Assembly: GCA_026008535.1 (NCBI GenBank)
Contig: BRKX01000011.1
Location: 43,012,183-43,076,182 of the forward strand
DNA length: 64,000 nt
Source of the DNA: Perilla frutescens
Lineage: Eukaryota; Streptophyta; Magnoliopsida; Lamiales; Lamiaceae
Direction of reading: 5' to 3'
A model generated the notes under the pieces. That model was not told the DNA's origin and made no database searches. It saw only the letters and a list, made by a program, of their open reading frames with translations. Below, piece after piece: positions 1 to 11,098 of this stretch. Every line of letters starts with the position of its first letter. The stretch's first letter is position 1. Position numbers and translations under genes: made by a program.

Positions 1-199
1 TTTTAACTTTCTAATTTAGAATTAATATACCCATCTCTCGTATATTACATAAAATTCTATTCAATTGTATTTTTCCTAAAAAAAAAAAAGACAATGAACT
101 ATTATTGATGAAATAAAAATTATTATAGGAAAGTTGGAATCAAGAGATCTTGTAGTGTTTGAGATAGAGTTAAATTAGGAGAGAAAGGATGAAAGTATA
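1..199. other. AT-rich intergenic DNA, nothing recognised
   Basis: This AT-rich stretch shows no open frame, repeat or RNA signal that I can support. It ends at the TA dinucleotide (198-199) that forms the left target duplication of the Stowaway-like element starting at 200. Confidence 0.6.
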
Positions 200-417
200 C
201 TCCTTCCATTTCGTTTTGCTTACTGTTTTAGTTTTTTTTTCTCTTATTTTGTGTCAAAATGTTTATTATTTTTATATATTTTCACATTCTCTACTCCAAT
301 TTTAACTCTACCAAATCCTAAAAATATATGCAGAGATAAAATGTTGTCTTATTTTAAGGAAAATATAAGTGAATAAGATTTTATGTTATATATAAAGGAT
401 GACTATATTAGTAAAGA

Positions 418-713
418 TGATTGTTTTTTTTTTCTCTGCATGGTTCTGCATGCTTGCATGCAAGAGTAGTTTAGGTGCATGGATCCCTCCATACTCGATC
501 TATGCTCTTAGAGCATCCACTATGGGAGGTGCTTATATCTATGTGGCAAAATAAGAACCAGGTTCCATCGTAGTGGAACACAAGTGAATGTAGCAAAATA
601 AGAAATGAGTTCTTTGTGCAAGGAGTTGGTTCTTGAATTAAATAATGGGCTCCAAATATTTTCTCGCTCCTCCCCTTTTGCATTTTTGGTGCTTTCCTTC
701 ATTATAAAAATAC

Positions 714-746
<33 letters not shown>

Positions 747-1091
747 TGATGGTAAAAGTAGTAATGATAGTGCGGTCCATGAATAGTTAAAAGTGAGGTA
801 GCACCATAGTGGAGAAAATATTGAGTAATTGAAAAAGGAAGTGGTTGATGATGTGGTACACATGTGGCACCACTATGGGGTAGCACCATAGTGGATTCCC
901 TTAGATCAGGTCTGCCACGTGGCATAGATATTTTCAGATGGCTTGCTTCTCACGCTGCACAGCTTGTGAGAAGCATTGTATATAAATAACTATAATTCTC
1001 CTCATTTGAGATATGAAGGAATAATACAGATATTTTCCTTGCTTCAATCGTTCCTCATGAAATACTCGTTCAGAATTGATCCAATCTAACA
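418..1091 (+). repeat. 5' LTR of Copia-1 (contains a MITE)
   Basis: It starts TGATTGTTTT and ends TCTAACA immediately before the primer binding site. Without the 390-bp Harbinger MITE and its duplicated TTA the LTR is about 281 bp. The segments 418-510 and 904-963 match the 3' LTR at 5711-5859. A TATA-like run (TATATAAATA, near 979) lies in the 3' half. Confidence 0.88.
511..900. mobile_element. PIF/Harbinger MITE (390 bp) in the Copia-1 5' LTR
   Basis: The ends are GAGCATCCACTATGG (left) and, as reverse complement of the right end, GGGAATCCACTATGG. Both sides carry TTA (508-510 and 901-903). The 3' LTR of the same element (around 5800) has the uninterrupted sequence with a single TTA, which is a built-in empty-site control. 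The GAGCATCCACTATGG-type end with a 3-bp TTA duplication is characteristic of PIF/Harbinger MITEs. The inside includes a (TA)n run at about 720-745. Confidence 0.93.
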
Positions 1092-1104
1092 TGGTATCCA
1101 GAGC
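1092..1104 (+). other. Primer binding site of Copia-1 (tRNA-iMet type)
   Basis: The sequence TGGTATCCAGAGC directly follows the LTR end. It matches the TGGTATCAGAGC-type site of most plant copia elements, with one extra C. The same variant is present in Copia-2. Confidence 0.88.
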
Positions 1105-1193
1105 TAGTCAGGATCAAATTCTCAGCTGATTGTAGCTGATTCTTCATTTGTGATTTGAAATCATTTCCACCGATTGCTGTAGCAATTACTAAG

Positions 1194-2336
1194 GTGAGGA
1201 AATTTTCGTGGAAAAATGTTCGCGATGACGAACTTGGATTTAACTTGGAGCAATGTTCTAGTAGTGATCAACACAACTCACCGCACGAAGAATCACCAAC
1301 TGAGATTGTGCGTCCACCGATCTGAGCAGAGATCCAAGGTATGGATCTGCAATCACATGCTAGGAATGAGATTCACAACACTAGGCTTCTAGCGAATGAT
1401 GAGCTCTATATTTCACCACATGATCATCCTGGTATGGCTTTAACTTCAGATCTATTTGATGGCCGTAACTTTCACAGTTGGTGTCGGTCGATTAAACGTG
1501 CCCTATTTGCTCGAAATAAATTAGGATTCATTGATGGAAGTGTTGTTGAATCTAGGATGAATTTTATAGATCATATGTTGTGGGTGAAGGCCGATTATTT
1601 GGTGTTTAACTGGTTGAGTAATTCCATAGTGAATGAGCTATCTCGTAGCTTGCAAAATTTTGACACATCTAAACATCTTTGGGGCGAGTTGCATAAGCAC
1701 TTTGGTAAGTGGAATGGCCCCAGAATTTACAAGCTAAGACGTGAGATAGCCACATATACACAAGGTACACAGTCTGTTATGCTATATTTTAATAATATGA
1801 GTGCTCTTTGGGATGAGCTAGGGCTCTTAAAGACAACAAGAAGCTGTACATGTGAAGCAACTGATGAGGCAAAATTAGAATTGGAGGAAGAGAGGATGAT
1901 GCAGTCCCTGATGGGTTTGAATGATGTGTATGATCCAATCAGGTAACAAATTCTCATACTAAATCCCTTAGCAAATGTAAGCCAAGCTTACTCGATGGTA
2001 TTACAGGTCGAAGAACAACTGCACATATCATCTCAATTTTCTGAAAATCTGGAACAAAGCGCCTTATATTCTGGTCAAAATAAAGGCTTACAGAAGAATG
2101 ATTTTAGAAGGAAATTAACTAAGGAAGAGAAAATGAAGATGAAGTGTGATCACTGTGGCAGATCAGGCCATTTGAAAAAGGATCGCTTTGAAATTATTGG
2201 TACTACAGATTGGTACAAGAAAATGAAGGAAGAAAAAGGACCAAGGGGAGCCAATTTTGCAACAGATAAAGGGTTGCATACAGATGCTACATCTAAGCAG
2301 ACTTCAATGGAACTTGATAAGGCTATTCAAGCATAA
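1194..2336 (+). pseudogene. Copia-1 gag, decayed
   Basis: Gag would form the virus-like particle. By homology to Copia-2 the frame opens at 1194, but the expected ATG reads GTG. In-frame stops occur at TGA 1323 and at a TAA near 1944, where Copia-2 has a Gln codon (CAA). The central part (1341-1946) carries the copia gag region, including FHSWCRSIKRALFARNKLG and YFNNMSALWDELGLL. The zinc knuckle near 2146-2190 reads CDHCGRSGHLKKDR, so its last Cys has become Arg; Copia-2 keeps CDQCGKTGHLKSDC. The break and the damaged knuckle make it a pseudogene. Confidence 0.9.
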
Positions 2337-2420
2337 ATAGCCAAGCACTTTGCTTCTTACATAGAAGGAAAATGATTGTAAGAGAAGAAAGGGGTTCAAG
2401 GTAGACATCAAACAGTTCAA

Positions 2421-3470
2421 TTGGCTGAGATTGAGGAGGATAGCATGAATGCATACACTGGGCACTGTGCATTTGGGTTATCAACAGAAATTAAGATAGA
2501 TGAATGGATAGCTGACTCGGGGGCAAGTAATCATATGAGCTGTGAAGCTACTCTACTTACTAATCTCAGGCGTTTACAGAAGCCTGTGAAAATTTTCATG
2601 CCAGATGGAAGTAGCATTCTTGCACACATGGAAGAAGATGCTCAAATAATTCCTACCATCTTGTTGTACAATGTGCTTTATGCTCCCGAGTTCACATACA
2701 ACCTTATTTCTGTAGGACAATTGACAAAGTCTTTGAATGCTATAGTTCTATTCCTAACCTCACATTGTATGGTGCAGAAAAGAGACAAAGATATCATACT
2801 GGGAATTGCAAAAATGAAAGGCACCTTATATGTCTTTGCACACGAGTATCAATTTATAGTTAGAATCAATACAGCATTAACACCAAGCTTGAAGGAACTT
2901 CACAATTTACTTGAACACCCCTCAGTTAATGCAATGAAGCATTTAGATCTAGGTACAAAGAGGTACCGATCAGAGGATTATGCAACACTTGAGGATTGTG
3001 ATGTCTGTCACAGAGCCAAACGACAAAGAAATCCCTTTCCCACACTTGCCCGCAGATGTGAAATGATGTTTCACATGATTTATGTTGATGTTTGGGGCCC
3101 CTACAAGGATTTTGTAATTACTCAGACACCCTACTTTCTTACCATAGTTGATGATTATTCCAGGGCAACATAGACATATTATATACACATTTGTTCAAAA
3201 GCAAGATGCAAGTGTGGTGTCTTCTCAGGCAGTTCATCAAGATGATCTATACTCAGTTCCAGACCTCCATTAGGATCCTGAGATCAGATAATGGGAGCGA
3301 GTTTACCAGCAGGCGAACAACAGACCTATTATCAGAATTTGGAATATCGCACCAGAGATCCTGTGTCTATTCCCTTCAATAAAATGAGATAGTTGAGAGG
3401 AAGCATATGCACTTGCTCTAAGTAGCAAGATCCCTCATGTTTCAAAGTAAACTCCCTACTCCTTTTGGGC
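2421..3470 (+). pseudogene. Copia-1 protease and integrase, decayed
   Basis: The aspartic protease active site is visible as WIADSGASNHMSC near 2503-2543. It is followed by the zinc-binding part of integrase (HNLLEHPSVNAMKH ... CDVCHRAK, about 2900-3020) and the catalytic core (DVWGPY near 3085, DDYSRAT near 3150, RSDNGSEF near 3285, VERKH near 3390). A TAG follows DDYSRAT where a Trp is expected, a frame change lies near 3180-3190, and TAA stops replace a Gln near 3380 and near 3420. The D, D and E positions themselves are still recognisable. Confidence 0.9.
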
Positions 3471-4200
3471 TTTATTCTATTTTATATAGCACATTTCTGA
3501 TCAATAGAATGCCTTCTGCAGTGCTCAAGTGGAAAACTCCCTATGAATTACTCCATGGATAAGCTGCTCTTTATCAACTCTCAATCCTTTTGGTTGTCTG
3601 GCTTATCAAGTAAATACTCTTCCCTCTAAAAGTAAATTTACTCCTAGGAGTATTCAGTGGATATACTTAGGACCAGCATCCCATCACAAGGGTCATTTGC
3701 TATATGATATTTCCTCTCAGAGAGTTTTTGTTGTAGAGATGTGCAATTCTATCCTCACAACTTTCCTTTACAGTCAACCACTCTTATCACTGATTTACCA
3801 TTTCAATCTTTCAACACTCCACAATTATATGTTCATGTTTCTTCTACTGATCCTGCCCCTCAGAATGATACGGTACCTATTCCTTCACCTGTTTCAACCT
3901 CTGAATCAGATTTTAGCTCTTTTCATTCTCCTTGTACAAATCATTCATTACCTCAAGTCAGCTCTCCTACTACACCACTTCCTGAACCTAGAAGAAGCCA
4001 GATAGTTACTAGAGCACCTAAATATATATTTGGATGATTATGTATGCCTTACTACTCAACCTCCCAGTGCTAATCTGAATTTCAGCCTCACTACATCTCC
4101 TGCCTTTTCTTATCTTGCCTCACCTGCTCTCACCCCTCACTATAATGCTTTTTTGTTGGATATTAACTCTGCACATGAACCTACCTCCTACACAGAGCTA
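3470..4200 (+). pseudogene. Copia-1 integrase C-terminus and RT linker, several frames
   Basis: This stretch encodes the integrase C-terminal part (around 3560-3720, with phrases such as the GCLVYKV-type region degraded) and the low-complexity Ser/Pro/Thr-rich linker before RT (3740-4037). The frame switches at least twice, so it is only recognisable in pieces by comparison with the intact equivalent in Copia-2 (about 59900-59300). Confidence 0.7.
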
Positions 4201-4226
4201 GCAAGCATCCAGCTTGGGTAGAAGCC

Positions 4227-5040
4227 ATGAACAAAGAGTTACAAGCCTTGGAAACCAATCAAACCTGGAAGATGGTTCCTTTGCCACCAGGTAAGCAAAC
4301 AATTAGGAGCAAATGGGTATATAAAGTTAAACTCTATTCAGATGGAAGTATTGAAAGACTGAAAGCACGGTTGGTAGCTAAAGGCTATAATCAAGAATAT
4401 GGTATAGACTACCATGGAGTTTTTGCTCCTGTAGCTAAGATGGTTACAGTCAGAATCTTTCTTGCTATTGCCACTCAACAACAGTGGTTTCTACACCAAC
4501 TTGATGTTAACAATACCTTCCTTCATGGCCATTTAACTGATGAAATTTATATGGAGTTGCCACAAGGATATAGCAAGGGTAACCAGGGTGATGCGTGCAA
4601 ACTGGAAAAGAGTTTATATGGCTTAAAACAAGCCTCCCGAGAATGGAATTTGGAATTTTGCAAGCTGCTCTTCTCTTCGGGTTTTCACCAGTCAGAAGCA
4701 GACCATTGTATGTTCACCACATGCCAAGGAGATGATTTTGTTGCCTTGCTTATCTATGTAGATGATATTCTTCTACTTGGACCTTCTATCTCTGCTATTT
4801 AAGCCATTAAGCAGGCTTTGGATCAGGCTTTCACCATCAAAGATCTTGGTGATGCTAATTATTTCTTGGGTATGGAGATTGCTCGTTCTTTATCTGGTAC
4901 CTATTTTTGTCAATGCAAGTACATCTTGGATCTTTTAGCCACCACTGGCTTTATAGGAAGCAAAGCTGTGGCTACACCTTTTCCACCTGGTCTCACGCTA
5001 CGTCGAGAAGGTGATCCTCTTCCTAGTGCTGAATCATACT
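4227..5040 (+). pseudogene. Copia-1 reverse transcriptase
   Basis: This is a copia RT. It opens with ETNQTWKMVPLPPGKQ and continues through KARLVAKGYNQEYGIDY, FAPVAKMVTVR, LDVNNTFLHG, SLYGLKQASREWN and the catalytic LLIYVDDILLL near 4750-4780. A TAA near 4800 and a TGA near 5041 interrupt it. The YVDD box and the first catalytic Asp (LDVNN) are present. The frame upstream of 4227 is broken. It would copy the element RNA into cDNA in the particle, but this copy is interrupted. Confidence 0.92.
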
Positions 5041-5700
5041 GAAAATTAGTCGGGAAGCTCCTCTATCTCAACCTCACCCGTCCAGATATATCCTATGCCG
5101 TTCAACAGCTCAGCCAGTTCCTTAATTCTCCTAACTTTTCATTGGAAAGCTGCTGAGCATGTTTTGCGGTATCTTAAGGGCTGCCCTTCCCTGGGTTTGC
5201 ACTACACGGCCTGTTTTTCCACTGCCCATCGTGCATATTGTGATGCCAACTGGGGTTCTTGCACAGATACTTGAAAATCATTAACTGGGCATTGTGTATT
5301 TTTAGGAGATAATCTCGTCTCTTGGCGCTACAAGAAGCAGTCCACCGTATCCCTCTCCTCTGTCGAAGCTGAATATGGGAGTCTTAGCGTCACTGTGCGT
5401 GAGATCATATGGATCTCTTTCATGATCAAGAGTTTCTCCCTTCCATTTCCTACCCCGGTACCGGTGTTCTGCGATAATAATGCGGCCATCCAAATCACTA
5501 AGAATCAAGTGTTCCACGAACGCACTAAACATATAGATTTGGATTGCCACTTTGCTCGTTTGCATTTCCAGAATGGAAAGCCTCTTCACCTTTCTACCTC
5601 CGCTCAGCTCGCGGATGTGTTCACCAAATCCCTGTCGCGGCCTCGCTTTCTTGAGTTGACAAGCTTCACCTTGGTGAGCTTCACCGTGTCTCGCTTGCGG
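5041..5700 (+). pseudogene. Copia-1 RNase H domain
   Basis: The RNase H domain is recognised by a CDANWGSC motif near 5240, SLSSVEAEYGSL near 5350-5385, VFCDNNAAIQITKN near 5466-5508, RTKHIDLDCHFAR and LADVFTKSLSRPRF near 5612-5650. A TGA at about 5271 and a frame change between 5130 and 5160 break it. This is the last coding part before the polypurine tract. Confidence 0.9.
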
Positions 5701-5859
5701 GGGGTAAAGATGATTGTTTTTTTTCTCTGCATGGTTCTGCATGCTTGCATGCACGAGTAGTTTAGGTGCATGGATCCCTCCACACTAGATCTATGCTCTT
5801 AGATCAGGTCTGCCACGTGGCATAGATATTTTCAGATGGCTTGCTTCTCACGCTGCACA
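5698..5859 (+). repeat. Polypurine tract and truncated 3' LTR of Copia-1
   Basis: The purine run GCGGGGGGTAAAGA (about 5697-5710) precedes TGATTG at 5711, matching the start of the 5' LTR. Identity holds to CGCTGCACA (5859) and then stops, so roughly 130 bp of the LTR end is missing. This LTR lacks the Harbinger MITE present in the 5' LTR. Confidence 0.88.
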
Positions 5860-5923
5860 AAATTAATTGTTAATTCTAGATAAAAAAAACTAAAATAACA
5901 ATCAAAACGAAACAGAAGGAGTA

Positions 5924-7409
5924 TAAAACAATAAATATTTTGATACAAAATAAAAAAGTTAATACAACAATTATAAGTAAACAGAGAGAATATATAATAA
6001 AACCACCGCGTTCGCAAATAGAAAATATTATTTTTCCTCACTAAATCACATTTTTTGATCTATAAATATAATCTACATATATGAACTATATAATCTAATA
6101 TACATATATGAACTATATAATATATTCTTAAATTAGTTTATAATCTACCTTAATTAAGCGCACTAATTAATACAAGGAGATAATATATTGTATTTCATTC
6201 CAATAAATTAACCATATAAAATATAATAATTTAGTGTGTATACTTACTTTATTTGATGCCCGAAAATGTGTTTTAAATCAAGTAATATAACTTTCCAAAA
6301 TTAAATAAATATTATTCATTTTCTGTTCTAAAAATTAAATTTATACTTAGGTCCAATGTTAATTTAATATAAGATCATTATTAATTATAGCTAAAAAATA
6401 TTTTACATCAACTTATACTCTAAAAAAATGATCTCTAACTCAATGAAGCATATTGTAAGTTTCTAAATTGAAAAAATAATTACGTACACAAATGTGAGAT
6501 TTTCGAGATTTTGATTTTTTTTTCTTCAAACAATTGCATGTTATGCAATATTACATATAAATAGCTCTTGCAATGGGGATTTTTAATATTTCAAATTCTG
6601 AAATAAATTAAAATAATATTTTGAGTATATTTGTGAAATCATTGGAACATAATTTTTTTTTATCCGTTATGATTTTTACATACGAACTAATATTGAAACA
6701 TGATGTGCGTTGTTTGTTAATGAATTTTTTTATAGGTAATGACCTTGTACGAGAATGTGATGTATAAGTTTTCATATGATATTTTTCCATTTCTGAGTAT
6801 TTTTTCTCTAATTTATAGTTTTATTTTGTAGATTTGAAAAAAAAAAACATAATCCATTAATTACTTGAAGTGGTGAAATTCTGAGCAAAGAATACGTGTG
6901 AAAGAACGGAATTTTCATGTTGGAGGCCGCGATGCCAGAAGAATATTGAAATTGTGAATGACGTAGTGTTTTAGGAGTAGATGATATAAAAAAAATAAAT
7001 AAAAATAAAATAAAATTATGGGTTCAACTCCAACTCTGGATTGCTAAAGGTTGTTATCATTGATTCATTGTAGATGAATGAGTTTTCTTCGACCATTGTT
7101 GAAAAATGAGTGAAATTAAGTGTAAGTATATCTAGGATGAAGAACTAAAACATTAAATTTGGTTCAATTTTGTAAAGTTAGAATAAGAGATTTTTCACAA
7201 TATTTTTCATGTACAACTACATATTTTGTACAATCTCAAAATCGTGCACAATGAATTTATACAATTTCAAAATTTGTGTCTCACATTTGTTAAATTATGG
7301 AGCTTCAGTGATTTTGTTGGCATCATAAAAATGTCGCTAGCCACATATGTATTACTTATGGCCCTTTGATTGTAATATTTTATTGAAACGACAGTATTTA
7401 TTTTGTTTA

Positions 7410-7411
<2 letters not shown>
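5924..7411. other. AT-rich intergenic DNA without genes
   Basis: About 1.5 kb of AT-rich sequence. Only short chance frames are present, none with a recognisable domain. A short direct repeat (atctacatatatgaactatataat) occurs at about 6070-6120. Confidence 0.6.

Positions 7412-7495
<84 letters not shown>
7412..7495. repeat. (TTA)28 microsatellite
   Basis: An 84-bp uninterrupted TTA run of about 28 units, followed by a short AGTAGTAG-type tail. Uninterrupted tracts of this length are usually highly variable between individuals. Confidence 0.97.
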
Positions 7496-7784
7496 GTAGT
7501 AGTTTAGTTTTTTTAGGGGATGATTTTTTTATTGTTGAACTTTGGTTGTTCAAGGTAATGTGTGAGGTTGTTCTTTTAGATTATTCTATCTAGAAATTGT
7601 GCATGTTGGAATATTTGAAATATAATTTAAAATTATCATGAAATCAATTATACACAGGCTTATATTTATAAATATTTTACATGCATTAGCATTAAGATAT
7701 AAATATTTTGACAAATATACGAATTCCGATAAAATTATATCAAGACATATTTTCCTAAAATTATGAAGATCTCTCATCTCTCTC

Positions 7785-7785
7785 T

Positions 7786-7818
<33 letters not shown>

Positions 7819-7883
7819 AAGAGATTTTGTAGATATTTGATAAGAGATTTTGTAGATATTTGATAAGAGATTTTGTAGATATT
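7785..7883. repeat. (CA)n/(TA)n tract plus 23-bp tandem repeat
   Basis: A CA run (about 7785-7810) passes into a short TA run and then into nearly three copies of a 23-bp unit (AAGAGATTTTGTAGATATTTGAT; 7819, 7842, 7865). Confidence 0.95.
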
Positions 7884-7961
7884 ATTGGTGAAGAACAGTT
7901 CGGCTCTCTAATATTTTTTTTTGGTTATGTCCCTCTATTTTGTTGTAACATATAGTGTGTA

Positions 7962-8931
7962 CACTACCAAAAAATCGCGTTTTAGCGATGGAAAATCTCA
8001 AAAATCCGTCGTTAAATCATTTTAGAGACGGATTAATGACAAATCAAGCCCGTCGTTAAAAATGTCATCGTTAGTCGTTTTAAAGAAATAATTAACGACT
8101 CAAAAAAATTAGCGACGGATTAAACGACGTATTTTTCCGTCGCTAAATAATTGTAAAATCCAATCGTCAGAAAATAAAAATAAAAATTAATGATGAATTA
8201 ACGATGGAAAAATTCGACCGTTAAAAAAAAGGCACGTGTGGCTGGGCTGGCACACGTCCCACGCACCACATATTAATCCAACATTTGCAGCTTGCGAGAT
8301 TCGAACCCATGACCTCCCGAAAATGCAGAGCTCTATCCTTTGCAGTTGAAACAAATAGGCTAATGTATATTTTTGTTTATATTCATTTAGATATAAACAT
8401 ATATTTAGAATTAATAATATTTATAAAAATAAAAATAAAGTGATAAAAATTATAAAAAGAAAAATTATGAAATAAATGTTTTAATTTAATTATATTTACA
8501 AAAATATTATAAAATATTAAAAATAAAAAATCAGAAAAAATTAAATGAATAAAATATATTAAAAACATTAATTTTAAATTTGTCATTAATTTTTAATTGG
8601 GAAATAAAAAAATGAAAAAAATGAAAAACTAAAAAAATCACAATTAAATTTAGTGACGAAATTTTACACCGCTATTGATTCGCTAAATTTTTTTAAAATA
8701 AAATAAATTAAAAAATTAAAATTTTAAATTAGTGATGGAAAAATTCATCGTTAAATGTAAAAAAGTAAAACCAAATATATTAAATTCAATGTTTAACGAC
8801 ATATTTTCCCATTATTAGATTAGAGACGGAAAAATTGATTGTTAAAAGTCTCAATCACAATCCGTCATTAATTTGTCGATATTTTAATGATGAAATAAAA
8901 TTCATCGCTACATTGCGTTTTTCTTGTAATG
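7962..8931. mobile_element. Non-autonomous CACTA element (~970 bp)
   Basis: The left end is CACTACCAAAAAATCGCG. The right end reads CATTACAAGAAAAACGC in reverse complement, close to the CACTACAAGAAAA terminus of plant En/Spm elements. The flanking triplets are GTA and ATA, so a 3-bp duplication is possible with one change. Both ends hold many copies of a sub-terminal motif of the type TTAGCGACGG/CCGTCGTTAA in both orientations, the expected transposase-binding repeats. No transposase is encoded. The middle (about 8285-8360) contains a GGTTCGAATCT-like sequence on the minus strand. Confidence 0.85.
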
Positions 8932-9388
8932 ATATATACACATACCTTCTTTTTTTTAATATATTTAGTTGATGTTAAAATCGAATGTCACGCTAAATCC
9001 ATAATTAATTCACTTTCTATTCATACATTTCACATGCGGTATACCAATTTCCGAATATATTAACACCTTGTCTGAATTTTTATGGGTAAATAAGTCGTTT
9101 AAATTTGAACATTTTGATGAAATAATGGTGAAACTAATGAACTTCTTTTGCAAATTGGATAAATAATCCTGTAGTTCAAACACATCTTAGTCCAAATAAA
9201 ACCACAAAAAAAAAAAAAATTCATATTATGCGCGAGCAATTTTTTCTAATTTGACCATCCAAGATTCCAAGTTAATACATTTTTGTAGAAAATAATATTA
9301 TTAAATATTAAATTACTTACAATCAAGATACAAAGGTGGGACCAATAAAAAATAATATTAAAAAATCTCAAACAATACAAAGATTTTG
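8932..9388. other. AT-rich intergenic DNA
   Basis: No gene or clear repeat is seen between the CACTA element and the retrotransposon fragment that begins near 9389. Confidence 0.5.
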
Positions 9389-9517
9389 ATCTACATACTT
9401 AATTGGGCAAACATTTAGTTTATTCTCTGAAGCATTGCACGTTTAACGATTCACACTTCAGTTCTTTCATATTTCTCAGATGTTTGAGGACGAACATGTC
9501 TCTAAGTTTGGGGGAGT
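9389..9517 (+). mobile_element. Truncated 3' internal end of an Athila-like element, upstream of the first LTR
   Basis: This segment, ending in the polypurine tract AAGTTTGGGGGAGT, matches 16408-16519 just before the 3' LTR of Athila-1 (shared phrases TTTTGATCTACATACTT and CACACTTCAGTTCTTTCATA). It therefore belongs to the internal 3' end of an element lying left of the LTR at 9518, whose remainder is missing. Confidence 0.85.
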
Positions 9518-10922
9518 TGATAAACCCTTGTTTTTCAATGATTTTCATGCATTTTGAGTTCTAGTTGGATGGTTGTTCATGTGTACTACTTGCATGAATT
9601 AACAAGTTGCGCACATGTTTTCATATTTTGTGCAGTGTCATGTATTTGCTCATTTTGAAGGGATTTGATGCCATTTATTTTATGACACTCAAATGAGCTT
9701 GAAAACTACCTAAGAAAATAGAAGATCGAGTGAGGAGCTCGTAACAAGTTGAATTGGATCAATCAGATGAGAAACGAGTGAGAACGGAGCAAAACGGTGA
9801 GGAGTGTCGGGTGACATAAGCTCGTACACGGCCGTGCAGGAAGAACCCTTAGCGCACGGACCATGCACGTCCTTAAGAAACTAGATCAGAATGTTCCACA
9901 CCACCCGTGTGCGAGAAAGCCCTTAGCGCATGGACCGTTCGTGTTGAGGCGGCTTATGGCGAATTTTTCTCTCTTTCCTTGTTCGACTCCAACACCCATC
10001 CAAACTTGGCCCAACTATTTAAGGCTCGTATTTGCACAAACATTTACACAACTTTTACCCTATACAGAGAGCAGATACATCGTGGAGAAGATAGAGCAGA
10101 GACTACAGAGAGAGAGATTGAAGAAGCGCATCATAGACTAAGTTTATTTTATGATTTATTCAATTAGAACTATCATGTTGAATGCTTTTATTTATTTATT
10201 TCTTTTGGATTTTAAATACACAACATGAGTAGCTAAATTCCTTGAGATCCTAGGATTATTGAATGTTGATGAATTTTATGATTTGACATAATTTATTGTT
10301 CCGTTCTATATCTTGTTTATGCATCCTTGTTTATTGTTGTCTTGTGTGGATGAATTGAACAACATTTACACTTGTGTAGTTAATTTATTATTCACTCGAG
10401 AGAGGTTGATAGGTTAGCAGATTAGGATTGTATTACACGAGTCTGCTAGATTGAGAGATTGGTATGTGTTGTGAGGAGAATAAATCTGAGGTACTAATTG
10501 GAATTAGATAATAATTCGAGATCGAGAGATAAAAATTAGAATCTAATATACGTATAGAAGTTACTCGAGAGAGAGGGCCTAGATAATTTAGTGATTTTCC
10601 TACAAGATTTAGGATTAAATTGGTTTAATAAATTATCTAAAAATCGGGAAATTCATTTAGCAGCAACACCCTAGGATCCGTTTATTCATCTGTTTATCCA
10701 GTGTTCTGTGCTTGATTGATTTATTTATTTATTTTACAACATTTAGTTAAGTAAAATCAATCCTTTAATTCGATTCTCTAGATAAAGTAAAACAACATGA
10801 TTAGGTACTTAGTCGGGTTGTATAGCCAGTCTCTATGGATACGACCTTACTCACCGTTATTTTACTATAATTTACCTCATTCTTTTGCGAGTAGTATTTT
10901 AGGTGAAATAAAATACTGAACA
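9518..10922 (+). repeat. 5' LTR of Athila-1 (1405 bp)
   Basis: It runs from TGATAAACCCTTG to AATACTGAACA. It includes the block 9826-9933 with palindromic GCACGG..CCGTGC-type motifs and a later part rich in CTCGAGAGAG-type words, both also present in the 3' LTR. A coding-like frame at 9863-10167 lies in the palindrome block and is not considered a gene. Confidence 0.92.
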
Positions 10923-10928
10923 AATTTT

Positions 10929-10946
10929 TAGCGCCGTTGCCGGGGA
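10929..10946 (+). other. Primer binding site of Athila-1 (tRNA-Asp type)
   Basis: The sequence TAGCGCCGTTGCCGGGGA lies 6 nt after the LTR end. It matches the TGGCGCCGTTGCCGGGGA-type site used by many Athila-like elements, apart from the second base. Confidence 0.85.
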
Positions 10947-11098
10947 CTGGCATAATTGACAGCTAATATTTGATTTAATTGTTTAGCTTTAGTTTAGAGT
11001 GTAATTTATTTTTATTTCCAGTATTTTTTTATTTTCTTCTATTTATTCTACTTCTCTCTGCTGCGTTTTAATTTTATTTGGTATTTGACAGATAGTAT

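Larger units (their letters stand above)
418..5859 (+). mobile_element. Ty1/copia LTR retrotransposon Copia-1 (decayed, 3' LTR truncated)
   Basis: This copy has a 5' LTR (418-1091), an initiator-Met-type primer binding site (1092), gag, protease, integrase, RT and RNase H in Ty1/copia order, a polypurine tract and a partial 3' LTR (5711-5859). The reading frame carries many stops and shifts, so it cannot encode a working polyprotein. Its proteins are clearly related to those of Copia-2 at 57.5-62.7 kb. No target duplication can be read because the 3' LTR stops at 5859, where the Stowaway-like MITE resumes. A MITE is nested in its 5' LTR. Confidence 0.93.
200..5921. mobile_element. Stowaway/Mariner-like MITE split by Copia-1
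   Basis: The left arm (200-239) begins CTCCTTCCATTTCGTTTTG. The reverse complement of the right arm (about 5882-5921) begins CTCCTTCTGTTTCGTTTTG and continues with a matching TTTTAG plus T-tract. The outer ends are flanked by TA (198-199 and 5922-5923), the Stowaway target duplication. Without the Copia-1 insertion (418-5859) the MITE would be about 280 bp. The arm sequence resembles the CTCC(C)TCCGTYCC-type ends common in plant Mariner MITEs. The pairing of the two arms is seen in the sequence; the family assignment is inference. Confidence 0.6.

Noticed and set aside
8285..8360. tRNA-like GGTTCGAATCT box on the minus strand
   Set aside because: No cloverleaf can be formed around it and it lies inside the CACTA element; too weak to call a tRNA or a SINE.
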